Source: Clostridioides sp. ES-S-0010-02 | GTDB lineage: Bacteria > Bacillota > Clostridia > Peptostreptococcales > Peptostreptococcaceae | Length of the DNA stretch: 64,000 nt | Assembly (NCBI GenBank): GCA_020641055.1 | Contig: CP067345.1 | Coordinates: forward strand, 2,597,317-2,661,316 | Direction of reading: 5' to 3' | Shown here: positions 28,725-37,456 of the stretch, piece after piece | Layout of the letters: each line of letters begins with the position of its first letter | Numbering within the stretch: position 1 is the first letter of the stretch | Notes under the pieces: model-generated | What the model saw: the letters and a program-made list of their open reading frames with translations, nothing else | Databases searched by the model: none | What the model was told of the DNA's origin: nothing | Translations under genes and position numbers: made by a program

Positions 28725-28755
28725 TTTTTTTTCAGCACAACTAAGTACTGTAAAG

Positions 28756-28836
28756 TGCGGATGAAGGGAGTCGAACCCCCACGCCAATGGCGCTAGATCC
28801 TAAGTCTAGTGCGTCTGCCAATTCCGCCACATCCGC
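28756..28836 (-). tRNA. tRNA-Leu, anticodon TAG
   Basis: The acceptor stem GCGGATG/CATCCGC is perfect. The anticodon stem-loop CTAGA CTTAGGA TCTAG gives anticodon UAG, which reads CUN leucine codons. A class II variable arm (CGCCATTGGCG) and a TTCGACT T-loop are present. It is 81 nt long, with A as discriminator base and no encoded CCA. The prophage does not lie next to it, so it is not the attachment site. Confidence 0.95.
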
Positions 28837-28947
28837 TTATATTACTCTTTTATTTTACTATATTTCGCTATTATTTTCAATAACTTTTTTAAATTATCTA
28901 AAAATAAACAAAATAATGATAATAAAAGGTAAAATTCATTTACAGCC

Positions 28948-30678
28948 TTATTCTGCAAGTTCTATTTCTGCTTCATCTACTCTCTTACCTATAATTTGAA
29001 GACCTACAAATACAGCTGCTATAGCAACTGGCAATACTATATATATTGGCAATCCAAATCCAGCTGGTATATATCCAAATACAATAGTAATTACTGCTGT
29101 AAATATAGCATATGGCATTTGAGTATTAACATGGTCTATATGATTACATCCAGCTCCCATTGAAGAAAGTATTGTTGTATCTGAAATTGGAGAACAATGG
29201 TCTCCAAATATTGCACCTGTTAAAACTGCACTTGTGCTTACTATTACATAAGACATGTCAGGATTTAGTGAATATGCAAGTGGTATCGCAAGTGGCATAA
29301 GTATACCCATTGTTCCATAAGCAGTTCCAGTAGCAAAAGATATTATTGCTCCTAATCCAAATATTAAACTTGGTAGTAAGAATGGAGGCAGTGAACCTGA
29401 TAATAAATGTATCAAGAATTTAGCTGTACCTAACTCTTTTATTACTGAACTTAATGACCAAGCAAGTATTAATATTACACCAGTGATTACTAAACTTTTC
29501 ATACCATCTATCCAAACATCAATTGCTTCTGATACTGTAAAAATCTTCTTAACTACAGCCATTATAATAGCAACTAAACTTGCAACTAATGCAGATTGGA
29601 ATAATGCTCTAGATGCATCAGATGCACTAAACGCTTCTTTGATTGCTTCAAAAGAATATGGCGAATTTGTAAATAATTGTATTAAAGTCTTATCTTCTCC
29701 TCCCATTATAGATGTATATCCACTATAATAGAATGATGCTAGTGCAACTACTATTAATGTACCTATTGGAATTATAGCATTCCATACACTTAATTTCACT
29801 CCATCTTTTGGAGCTAAATCATCCAACTCTTCAACACCTTCATCAAGGTCTGTACCAATTTTTCTACTTCTAGATTTTATTTCAGCTTTTCTCATTGGTC
29901 CAAATTCTTTTAATAATAACGCTGAAATTACAATAAATGCTAATATTAATATGTTATAAAATCTAAATGGTATTGTATTTAAAAATATGCCAAATGCATC
30001 AACATCTACACTTATACTTTCAAAAGCATCATGTATCAAACCAACTTCAAGACCTATCCATGTAGATATTATAGCAAGCCCAGCAACTGGTGCTGCTGTA
30101 GCATCTATTATAAATGCTAATTTTTCTCTTGATATTTTCATTTTATCTGCAACTGGTCTCATCATAGGTCCTACAATTAATGAATTAGCATAATCATCAA
30201 AGAAAACTAAAAGACCTAAAAACCAAGTTATAATCTGTGTACCTTTAGCTGATTTTGCTCTCTTTGCAAGTGCTTCAGCTATAGCCTTAGCACCACCCAT
30301 CTTGGCAACAAGATTTATTACTCCCCCAATTGCTAAGACTTGTAGTATTATCCCTGCATTCCAGGGGTCTGACAGAGATACTAAAGCTCTATCTACTAAG
30401 TCTAAAAACGCTTGTATAAATGCAGCAAATACATTAACTCCACTGACTTGAATTATAAAACTTCCAGAAAGAATTCCTAGCAATAAAGAAATTATTACAT
30501 TTTTAGTTATAAATGCAAGTATTATAGCAACTAATGGTGGTATTAAAGTTAAAATTCCAAATTTTTCTGCGTTAGCCAGTGCAATTGTATCTATATCTTC
30601 CTCTGCAAATACCATTACAGTTGACATTATAAACATAATTGTCGTCAGAAAAATAATGTTAAATTTTTTATTTCTCAT
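28948..30678 (-). CDS. lysW: NhaC-family transporter, probable lysine transporter (LysW type)
   Basis: The 576-residue integral membrane protein has an N-terminal signal-like helix followed by about 12 further helices. It has NhaC-family marks: GTQIITWFLGLLVFFDDYAN, PVADKMKISREKLAFIIDAT and FATGTAYGTMGILMPLA, then GAIFGDHCSPISDTTILSS (motifs given in short form). The family exchanges Na+ with another solute. A lysine riboswitch with its own terminator lies directly upstream, which strongly suggests the substrate is lysine or a related amino acid. It is the LysW group predicted from L-box regulation. It stands alone as a single-gene unit. Confidence 0.85.
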   Translation of the reverse strand: MRNKKFNIIFLTTIMFIMSTVMVFAEEDIDTIALANAEKFGILTLIPPLVAIILAFITKNVIISLLLGILSGSFIIQVSGVNVFAAFIQAFLDLVDRALVSLSDPWNAGIILQVLAIGGVINLVAKMGGAKAIAEALAKRAKSAKGTQIITWFLGLLVFFDDYANSLIVGPMMRPVADKMKISREKLAFIIDATAAPVAGLAIISTWIGLEVGLIHDAFESISVDVDAFGIFLNTIPFRFYNILILAFIVISALLLKEFGPMRKAEIKSRSRKIGTDLDEGVEELDDLAPKDGVKLSVWNAIIPIGTLIVVALASFYYSGYTSIMGGEDKTLIQLFTNSPYSFEAIKEAFSASDASRALFQSALVASLVAIIMAVVKKIFTVSEAIDVWIDGMKSLVITGVILILAWSLSSVIKELGTAKFLIHLLSGSLPPFLLPSLIFGLGAIISFATGTAYGTMGILMPLAIPLAYSLNPDMSYVIVSTSAVLTGAIFGDHCSPISDTTILSSMGAGCNHIDHVNTQMPYAIFTAVITIVFGYIPAGFGLPIYIVLPVAIAAVFVGLQIIGKRVDEAEIELAE

Positions 30679-30744
30679 ATAAATCTCCCTCTCTTTTTAA
30701 TTTTGTGAATTATATAGGGTATTATGGGTTATGATAAAATAAAA

Positions 30745-30775
30745 AAGCCTTGAGTGGTAAACACTCAAGGCTTAA
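30745..30775 (-). terminator. Terminator of the lysine riboswitch
   Basis: AAGCCTTGAGTG and CACTCAAGGCTT form a perfect 12-bp stem, followed on the minus strand by TTTTATTTTA. It lies between the aptamer and the transporter start. Lysine binding should favour this hairpin and stop transcription. Confidence 0.9.
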
Positions 30776-30827
30776 ACATTACAATACATTGATAATACTA
30801 AAAACAAATATAATATAATTCCTTAAA

Positions 30828-31003
30828 TGATAGCTCACCACAAATAAACCTGTGACAGTTGTACATATATTTTATGTACCCCCAGCAATATAATCTTAAA
30901 GCATCGATTATAAAACTTCGGCAATATCCCCTTTCCCAATAATTCTTTGTGCTTAACTCCTTATTGGTACTGATAGATTATTGCGCCTCTACCCTTTTAT
31001 TCA
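30828..31003 (-). ncRNA. Lysine riboswitch (L box)
   Basis: On the minus strand the conserved L-box blocks occur in order: AGGTAGAGGCGCAATAAT, AGTACCAATAAGGAGTTAAG, GGGAAAGGGGATATTGCCG, AAGTTTTATAATCGATGCTT, GCTGGGGGTACAT, ACTGTCACAG and GGTGAGCTATC. They precede a strong terminator and an NhaC-family transporter gene. The element should repress the transporter when lysine is plentiful. Confidence 0.95.
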
Positions 31004-31167
31004 CTTTTATTAAATATATTTTGAGTATATATTATTTATTTAAAATTTGCAAGGAAGTTTTAAAAATTTTACTTTAAAGGATTTTTTATATTATTGTCGA
31101 ATTATAAAAATAATTGTACTAAAATCAGCTAAAAAAATTTTATCAATTATATGGAGGAATTACTTTA

Positions 31168-32154
31168 ATGTTATTAATTTACAATGAAAAAACAAACCCT
31201 TATTTTAATTTAGCAATGGAAGAATATCTACTTAAAAACTTTGACGAAGATTTATTTATTTTATGGAGAAATGAACCTTCTATAATCGTTGGAAAAAATC
31301 AAAATACACTTTCTGAAATAAACTTAGAATATATAAAAGAACATTCAATACCAGTTGTTAGAAGACAATCTGGTGGAGGAGCTGTATTTCATGATTTAGG
31401 AAATATAAACTTTACATTTATAGCTTGTAATAATAATAGCTTTAGTGATTTCAGAAGATTCACTCAACCAATAATAGACTTGCTTAAAACCTTAGATGTC
31501 AATGCTGAGTTTTCTGGAAGAAATGACCTTCTTATAGAAGGTAAAAAATTCTCTGGAAATGCTCAACATAACTATAAAAATAAAGTGATGCATCATGGGA
31601 CACTTTTATTTTCATCTGAAATAAATGACCTTTCAAATGCACTAAAAGTAAAACCCATAAAGTTTGAAGGTAAAGGCATAAAATCTGTAAAGTCTCGTGT
31701 AACCAATATAAGCGAACATTTACAGTCTGATATGGATATACTTGAGTTTAAAGATGCTATAATGAATTATCTTTCTTCAACAAATACTGGTAATACAAAT
31801 TACTCTCTAAGTAAATATGACATAGAAGAAATAGAAAAACTTACTAAATCAAAATATGAAACTTGGGATTGGAATTTTGGTAATTCACCAAAATACTCTC
31901 TTTCAAATGAATTAAAATATGCTGGTGGAAATGTAGAATTTAATTTAAATGTTGATAAAGGTATAATAACTAGTATAAAGTTTTTTGGAGATTTCTTTGG
32001 GAAGTGTGATGTATCTTTTGTAGAAGATAAACTTATTGGTACAAAGCATGAGGAGAATTCATTGAGAGCTATTTTAGATGATATTGAAATAAATGACTAT
32101 TTCTTGGGTGCTGATACTAATATTTTAGTTTCTGGAATTTTGGGTGTTAAATAG
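31168..32154 (+). CDS. lplA: Lipoate-protein ligase A
   Basis: This 328-residue cytosolic enzyme activates free lipoate with ATP and attaches it to a lysine of acceptor proteins such as the glycine cleavage H-protein. The signature RRQSGGGAVFHDLGNINFTF near residue 70, the substrate loop GRNDLLIEGKKFSGNAQ near 130 and the C-terminal accessory domain are all present; the length is typical. GGAGG precedes the ATG. It is transcribed alone and divergent from the lysine transporter. The nearby glycine cleavage operon is a natural user of lipoylation. No obvious regulator site is seen. Confidence 0.95.
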   Translation: MLLIYNEKTNPYFNLAMEEYLLKNFDEDLFILWRNEPSIIVGKNQNTLSEINLEYIKEHSIPVVRRQSGGGAVFHDLGNINFTFIACNNNSFSDFRRFTQPIIDLLKTLDVNAEFSGRNDLLIEGKKFSGNAQHNYKNKVMHHGTLLFSSEINDLSNALKVKPIKFEGKGIKSVKSRVTNISEHLQSDMDILEFKDAIMNYLSSTNTGNTNYSLSKYDIEEIEKLTKSKYETWDWNFGNSPKYSLSNELKYAGGNVEFNLNVDKGIITSIKFFGDFFGKCDVSFVEDKLIGTKHEENSLRAILDDIEINDYFLGADTNILVSGILGVK

Positions 32155-32245
32155 AAATAACAAAAACTTTAAAATATTTATAAAATTATGTTTACAGATA
32201 CAAAAAATCATGCTAATATGTATAACATAATTAAAAATTAATACT

Positions 32246-32351
32246 TCTTATCCAGAGTGGTGAAGGGACTGGCCCTGTGAAACCCAGCAACCAGTATATT
32301 TTTTAATATACATTGGTGCTAAATCCTGCAGTATTGTACTGAAAGATGAGT
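32246..32351 (+). ncRNA. SAM-I riboswitch (S box)
   Basis: The conserved blocks are CTTATCCAGAGTGGTGAAGGGA, CTGGCCCTGTGAAACCCAGCAACC, TGGTGCTAAATCCTGC and GAAAGATGAG. They lie about 115 bases upstream of the MetQ-like gene, followed by a terminator. S-adenosylmethionine binding should turn the downstream gene off. Confidence 0.95.
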
Positions 32352-32366
32352 TTAAATTAGCTTTTA

Positions 32367-32400
32367 AAGCCTGAGTTTACACTCAGGCTTATTTTATTTT
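32367..32400 (+). terminator. Terminator of the SAM riboswitch
   Basis: AAGCCTGAGT and ACTCAGGCTT form a 10-bp stem with a short loop, followed by ATTTTATTTT. It lies between the aptamer and the MetQ-like gene and should form when SAM is bound. Confidence 0.9.
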
Positions 32401-32465
32401 CACGATGTGATAAAAAGAGGGTATTTTATTTTTAACTAATCAATTATATTCAGGAGGGAATTTTT

Positions 32466-33263
32466 ATGAAATTCAAAAAATTATTAAGCTTGTTATTATG
32501 TCTAGTATTTACTTTATCTGTAGTTGGATGTTCAAAATCTAAAGACGATAAAAAAATTGTTGTTGGTGCTACTTTAGTTCCAGGTGGAGAGTTGTTAGAG
32601 GAACTAAAACCACTGATTGAAGAAAAAGGTTATACTTTAGAAGTTAAGAACTTTGACGATTACATACTTCCAAATGAAGCTTTAAATAATGGCGAAATTG
32701 ATGCAAATCTATTTCAACATGAACCTTATCTAAAAGAAGCTGTTAAAGCTAAAGGTTATAAAATAATGGCAGGAACTAAACTATATGTATGCCCAGCGAT
32801 ACTTTACTCTTACAAAATAAAATCTGTTGATGAATTTAAAAAGGGAGATACAATTGCAATAAGCAACAATCCATCTTCTTGTTCTAAAGACCTTAGATAT
32901 CTTGAAAGTATAGGACTTTTAACTTTACCTAAAGAAAATAATTTAGTTAGTCCTAAAGATATAATTGAAAATCCAAAGGGCATACAATTCAAAGAATTAG
33001 ATATTGCTCAAATACCATCTTCTCTTCCAGATGTAACTGCTGCATTTATAGACACTACTTACGCAGTACCTGCTGGTCTTGATGCTAAGAAAAATGGAAT
33101 CTACACAGCACCGGTAAATGATGAATATGCTAATCTTTTAGCATTTAGAAGTGAAGATAAAGATAGTGAAAAAATTAAAGTTCTACAAGAAGTTCTTACA
33201 TCAGATAAAGCAAGAAACTTAATTGAAGAAAAATACAAAGGAATTGTAATTCCTGTTTTTTAG
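32466..33263 (+). CDS. metQ: MetQ-like methionine-binding lipoprotein
   Basis: This 265-residue protein has a lipoprotein signal (MKFKKLLSLLLCLVFTLSVV, lipobox VVGC with Cys at residue 22) and the NlpA/MetQ fold (VGATLVPGGELLEELKPLIE, FDDYILPNEALNNGEIDANLFQHEPYL). MetQ captures methionine outside the membrane for a MetNI ABC importer. No metN or metI lies beside it. The SAM riboswitch upstream supports a methionine-related role. It may serve the importer encoded elsewhere. GGAGGG precedes the ATG. Confidence 0.92.
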   Translation: MKFKKLLSLLLCLVFTLSVVGCSKSKDDKKIVVGATLVPGGELLEELKPLIEEKGYTLEVKNFDDYILPNEALNNGEIDANLFQHEPYLKEAVKAKGYKIMAGTKLYVCPAILYSYKIKSVDEFKKGDTIAISNNPSSCSKDLRYLESIGLLTLPKENNLVSPKDIIENPKGIQFKELDIAQIPSSLPDVTAAFIDTTYAVPAGLDAKKNGIYTAPVNDEYANLLAFRSEDKDSEKIKVLQEVLTSDKARNLIEEKYKGIVIPVF

Positions 33264-33365
33264 TAGAATTAGTATAATTTTAATATTATTATTGTAATCT
33301 TGTTGAATATTGACTTGTTAAGTGCTACCATTTAAGTAAATCTATGTTTGTGGAGGAAGATTACT

Positions 33366-33965
33366 ATGGCTATAGAATTGAAAAAAGGACAAAAAATAAA
33401 TCTTACAAAAAAAGAAAATACCGATTTAGGTGAGATTTTAGTTAATCTAAATTGGAATCAAAAAGTACAAAAAAAGGGCTTTTTTGGAGCTCTAAGAAAT
33501 AGTAATATAGATTTAGATTTAGGTTGCTTGTTTGAAATGAAAAATGGTGTAAAAGGTGCTGTTCAAGCGTTAGGCAATTCCTTTGGCAATTTAGAACATC
33601 CTCCTTTTGCTCAACTAGATGGAGATGACCGAACAGGAAGCAATACACAAGGCGAAAATATAAGAATCAATGGTAACAAGATAAAAGAAATAAAAAGAAT
33701 ATTGATTTATGCTTTTATTTATGAAGGTGTGGCTAATTGGTCAGAAGCTGACGGAGTTGTAACTATTAAACAAAAACAAGATTCTGATTTAGTGGTTAAG
33801 CTTGATGAGCATAAAAATGGCTATAATATGTGTTCAATAGCATTAATAGAAAATGTAAATGATGAAACATTTAGTGTTGAAAAAGTAGTTAAATACTTTA
33901 AAGGACATAGAGAAATGGATAATGAATTTAACTGGGGCTTAAAATGGGTTGCAGGGAAAAAATAA
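33366..33965 (+). CDS. Divergent TerD/TerA-family protein
   Basis: The 199-residue protein starts at the ATG at 33366 (MAIELKKGQKINLTKKENTD) with GGAGGAAG upstream. It has the TerD-type opening and the acidic calcium-site segment LDGDDRTGSNTQGENIRING, but FDLDVSVFM is changed to DLDLGCLFEM, and the rest resembles TerA more than TerD. It lies 21 kb from the main Ter island, on the opposite strand, as a single gene followed by its own terminator. A stress-response calcium-binding role is inferred from the family. Probably it is a paralogue that has drifted. Confidence 0.8.
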   Translation: MAIELKKGQKINLTKKENTDLGEILVNLNWNQKVQKKGFFGALRNSNIDLDLGCLFEMKNGVKGAVQALGNSFGNLEHPPFAQLDGDDRTGSNTQGENIRINGNKIKEIKRILIYAFIYEGVANWSEADGVVTIKQKQDSDLVVKLDEHKNGYNMCSIALIENVNDETFSVEKVVKYFKGHREMDNEFNWGLKWVAGKK

Positions 33966-33975
33966 CAATGTTTAA

Positions 33976-34010
33976 GAGACTATAAGTAAATCTACTTATA
34001 GTCTTTATTT
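33976..34010 (+). terminator. Terminator after the TerA-like gene
   Basis: GACTATAAGTA and TACTTATAGTC form a perfect stem, followed by TTTATTT on the plus strand. Confidence 0.75.
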
Positions 34011-34200
34011 ATGTATTCACTATCAACACTATCAATAAGTTCATCTTCTCTAAAACATAACTTTATATTATTTACACCTCACATAAAACCTTATAAGAAT
34101 TTATAGTTTTCATGTAATTATTTAAATAAAATTGTATATTATGTATTGATGTTATTCTCAATATTTGTATCACTGTACATTTTAAATATTTAACAAAATT

Positions 34201-34234
34201 AATAAAGCACTTATATTATAAGCACTTTATTAGA
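34201..34234 (-). terminator. Terminator after the EAL-domain gene
   Basis: AATAAAG...CTTAT pairs with ATAAG...CTTTATT, with a small internal mismatch, followed on the minus strand by AATTTTG. It lies about 30 bases beyond the stop of the c-di-GMP phosphodiesterase. Confidence 0.6.
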
Positions 34235-34263
34235 TTAGTATATATTAAAATATACTTTAACTA

Positions 34264-36123
34264 TTATAAACTATAAACAGTTTCTTCATCTAATATTTTT
34301 TCAAAGTCTAATATTGGCATTGGTTTATAAAAGACAAACCCTTGAACCAAATCACACCCAATCTCTTTAAGAAACTCAACCTGTTCTTTATATTCAATAC
34401 CTTCAGCAACAGTTATAATATTTAACTCTTTTATCATATGTATAATATTTTTTATTACTATCTTCTCTTTTTCTTTATTTAAACTTTCTTTAAAAAACAT
34501 TGAGTCAAGCTTTAAAACATCAAATGGTAAATCCTTCAAAACACTTAGAGACGAGTATCCTTTTCCAAAATCATCCAAAGAACAAGTAAAGCCACTTTCA
34601 TGTAGGTCATGTACAATTTCTAAAAGATGCTCTTGATTTTCAAAAGCAACACTTTCTGTAAATTCAATTTCTATAGTATTTTTAGGTATATTATATTTAT
34701 TTTGTATACGCGAATAAGTTTCTACAAACTTAGCATTATAAAATTGAATCTTAGAAACATTAACTGAGATGGGAACAACTTGTTCATTTTCATCTAATCT
34801 CTTTCTAATCCATCTGCATACCTCTTCAAATACATATTGGTCTACTAAGCTAATAAAAAATTCCTTTTCTAATATTGGAATAAATATCGCTGGAGATATC
34901 ACACATTTGTCTGGTGTCATCCAACGTACTAAAGCTTCTGCACAATCTATTTTTTGATTATGTAAATTAACTTTAGGTTGAAAATAAACAACAAATTCTC
35001 TTCTATCGAGTGCTTCATGTATTCTACTCTTAATGGTATTTTCTTCAATCATTTTTTTGCGAATATTTTCATTATAGAAAGCATACTTAGTACCAGGTTT
35101 ATTCTTGACAGTCTTTTGTGCAAAATTTGCACGATTTATCAAGTCATCTATATTTAATTTTTCATTCACATCTTCAATACAACAAATTCCACTGACAATA
35201 GTAATACTATATTTATTTTTAATTTCATCTGTAATGTTAATCAACTTATCATCTACAATTTGTTGTCTTCTTAGTAAAGCTTCCTTATCTACATAACATC
35301 TTAATGCAACAAATCTATCTGCAATCTCTCTTGCAAATGTTTCATATTTTCCAATATCATCCATCATGAAATTAGAATAGCGTTTTAATATCATGTCCCC
35401 ATAATCGTATCCAAATATATCATTGATATACTTAAAATTTTCAAAATCGATATAAAATATAGCAAATTTCTTGTCTTTATGTTTATAAATATACTGTTCT
35501 GCATCCAACTTAAACTTGTCTATAGTATTTGCTCCTGTAAGTTCATCTTTATATGCAATATTTTTTAAATCTACATTTAATTTTTCAAGTCTAATTAATC
35601 TTCTATTGTACTGCATAATCAATATAATCCATGCTACTATACCTACAATTGATATTATAATTATTAAAGTCATTAAGTAATCGCTTTTTTCTTTCGAATA
35701 ATGTTCTATCTCAAATACTGTGTCATTTGCAATCTTAAAAAATTCTTCACTTGTTTGTAGTAACTGACTACTATCTTCTTCCATCCTTACTTTTTTAATT
35801 TCAATATTTAAATTTTCCCATTTTCTTTCTAATAAAGATAAATACTCGTTATATTTTTTACAATCAGTGACTACTAGACCATATTTTCCATGTCCTGTAT
35901 TTAATTCATGTAAAATTTCATCGATATATTCTACTAGTTCATCATTTGGTTGAAAATTCATTTCTAATTTAGTTAGACGTTGACTCGCTCCACGAACAAT
36001 ACCAACATAATTAATCAACTTTCCATAATCTCCAATGTTGTGAATTAATTGAACAGAAATGTAACTTATAGAAATTAATAAAACAAATAAAACTAAGATA
36101 GTTATCTTTAAAAATCTCTTCAT
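34264..36123 (-). CDS. Membrane c-di-GMP phosphodiesterase (degenerate GGDEF + EAL)
   Basis: The 619-residue protein has an N-terminal helix (residues 8-28), an extracytoplasmic helical sensor domain, a second helix (147-167), a GGDEF domain (about 195-350) and an EAL domain (about 370-615). The GGDEF active site reads EIADRF instead of GGDEF, so synthesis is not expected; the domain may bind GTP as an activator. The EAL domain keeps EALVRW, the DDFGKGYSSL loop, the lysine in LKLD and EGIEYKEQ with QGFVFYKP, so it should hydrolyse c-di-GMP. The sensor is of a four-helix type. In C. difficile c-di-GMP controls motility and toxin versus sessile functions. It is transcribed alone. Confidence 0.9.
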   Translation of the reverse strand: MKRFLKITILVLFVLLISISYISVQLIHNIGDYGKLINYVGIVRGASQRLTKLEMNFQPNDELVEYIDEILHELNTGHGKYGLVVTDCKKYNEYLSLLERKWENLNIEIKKVRMEEDSSQLLQTSEEFFKIANDTVFEIEHYSKEKSDYLMTLIIIISIVGIVAWIILIMQYNRRLIRLEKLNVDLKNIAYKDELTGANTIDKFKLDAEQYIYKHKDKKFAIFYIDFENFKYINDIFGYDYGDMILKRYSNFMMDDIGKYETFAREIADRFVALRCYVDKEALLRRQQIVDDKLINITDEIKNKYSITIVSGICCIEDVNEKLNIDDLINRANFAQKTVKNKPGTKYAFYNENIRKKMIEENTIKSRIHEALDRREFVVYFQPKVNLHNQKIDCAEALVRWMTPDKCVISPAIFIPILEKEFFISLVDQYVFEEVCRWIRKRLDENEQVVPISVNVSKIQFYNAKFVETYSRIQNKYNIPKNTIEIEFTESVAFENQEHLLEIVHDLHESGFTCSLDDFGKGYSSLSVLKDLPFDVLKLDSMFFKESLNKEKEKIVIKNIIHMIKELNIITVAEGIEYKEQVEFLKEIGCDLVQGFVFYKPMPILDFEKILDEETVYSL

Positions 36124-37053
36124 AAAATACCTCTATCCCCTATGTTTTCACGTTTATCAGATATTCTACAATTATGCTAACTAGGTTTTTATATGTTATA
36201 AATAATTAATATGATTTCTTCAATAAATTTTCTAAACATTTTTAATAACCAACTTAGTAAAATATTGTATAATCATTTTCTCAAATAACGTGTATTAAAC
36301 CTTAATAAAACTCTCTTATTACTTAAAATATAGAAGATTTTATTCTACATAGTTTATTTTTGACATTGCATATTTTTGTAAATCATCATTTTTTCAAATT
36401 TTCCAATAGGTCTAGGTTTAGTTTCTGTTAACAAACTTTAGAACCTATATAAATACTATAATCATAATAGCTATTGCAAGTTTAATGTTTGTTTATTTTT
36501 ATTCAAAATCTGCAATCTAAAATCTATCGTGACCTTTTTCCTTTTTTTCATTGTTATTAATCTAGGTTGTTCATTCTCCTTTGTAGGTGGTATTGAAAAT
36601 ATCAATGTGTTTTTTATAATCATACTTAATAAAATAATCACTCATAAGTCCATACACTTGTAAATGTTTTTCAAGTTTTGTTGTGCAAAGTATTTTTTAT
36701 GTAAACTAGTTGAGAAATAAGGGTCTGTTTAATCAATTTCTACATTCTTTCTTTAGTGCATATGCTGGAGGTTTTATACGGATAAAATCAATAATTAGTA
36801 ACAAAAATAGAAAAACGTTTTTTTAGAAGATTTTATTTTAATATTTAAACCACTCCTGAGAGATTATATAATAAATATATATCCATTGAATTATTAATAT
36901 AATAACATAACCTTGTTCATGTATGTATTAGATTAATTGTATCAAAATAACTAATAAACCGCAAGTTCTAGCTAGTTTTCTTAAACCTTAAACATAGAAT
37001 GATAAAATAAGATTCATCAAATAAGTTGTATAATAATAGGAAGTGTAAATACT
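36124..37053. other. Gene-poor AT-rich stretch with possible decayed coding
   Basis: About 930 bases hold no usable reading frame. On the plus strand between 36520 and 36665 a frame reads like a membrane segment (KIYRDLFPFFIVINLGCSFS, then FVGGIENINVFFIII) before stopping, and nearby frames contain other hydrophobic runs. This may be the wreck of a membrane protein gene, possibly linked to the broken GntR regulator that follows. This is a weak interpretation. Confidence 0.35.
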
Positions 37054-37323
37054 TTGAAACACGAATATGGCTTGTATTATTTAATTTATGAATACTATGT
37101 ATAGAGTATATTATTTGGACATTATAAAAAAGGGCAAACTCTACCATCTATTGAAACAATTTGCAAGCAATTTAGAGTTGCACCACAAACAGCTCGTACT
37201 GCTCTATCAAAAATACAAGATGCTGGCTATATTTCAATTAGAGTTAAACTAACTTCTATTATCATCTCTGAACAAGATGAAGAAATTCAAAAAAGTATTC
37301 AATTAATTACTTTTCAGCAATAA
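37054..37323 (+). pseudogene. Broken GntR-family regulator
   Basis: From a TTG at 37054, behind AGGAAG, the frame reads KHEYGLYYLIYEYYV, then a TAG at 37102-37104, then a clear GntR winged helix: FGHYKKGQTLPSIETICKQF, RVAPQTARTALSKIQDAGYI. The wing ends abnormally (SIRVKLTSIIIS) and the protein stops at 37321-37323, so it lacks any effector-binding domain. A nonsense codon and truncation show it is decayed. The regulated genes are not obvious; the siderophore operon nearby is transcribed the other way. Confidence 0.8.
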
Positions 37324-37388
37324 AGGAAACTGTTATAGATTTATACAAGTCTACAAAACTCGTCCACAGAAGTATTTAAATCAAAAAA

Positions 37389-37414
37389 AATCAGCCACTT
37401 TAAGGTGGCTGATT
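37389..37414 (-). terminator. Terminator of the siderophore uptake operon
   Basis: AATCAGCCAC and GTGGCTGATT form a perfect stem; on the minus strand it is followed by TTTTTT. It lies about 40 bases past the end of the substrate-binding protein gene. Confidence 0.85.
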
Positions 37415-37456
37415 ACATAATCATTATATAAAACACATTTGCCATAAAAAATAGAC

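Noticed and set aside
28681-28740. Stretch with CCAGCAACCCC on the plus strand, resembling part of a SAM riboswitch
   Set aside because: It lacks the other S-box blocks and sits directly downstream of the tRNA-Leu, where on the minus strand it folds as a terminator hairpin followed by a U run.
28756-28836. tRNA-Leu as prophage attachment site
   Set aside because: The prophage edge is about 9 kb away, with host genes between, and no duplicated tRNA end was seen.
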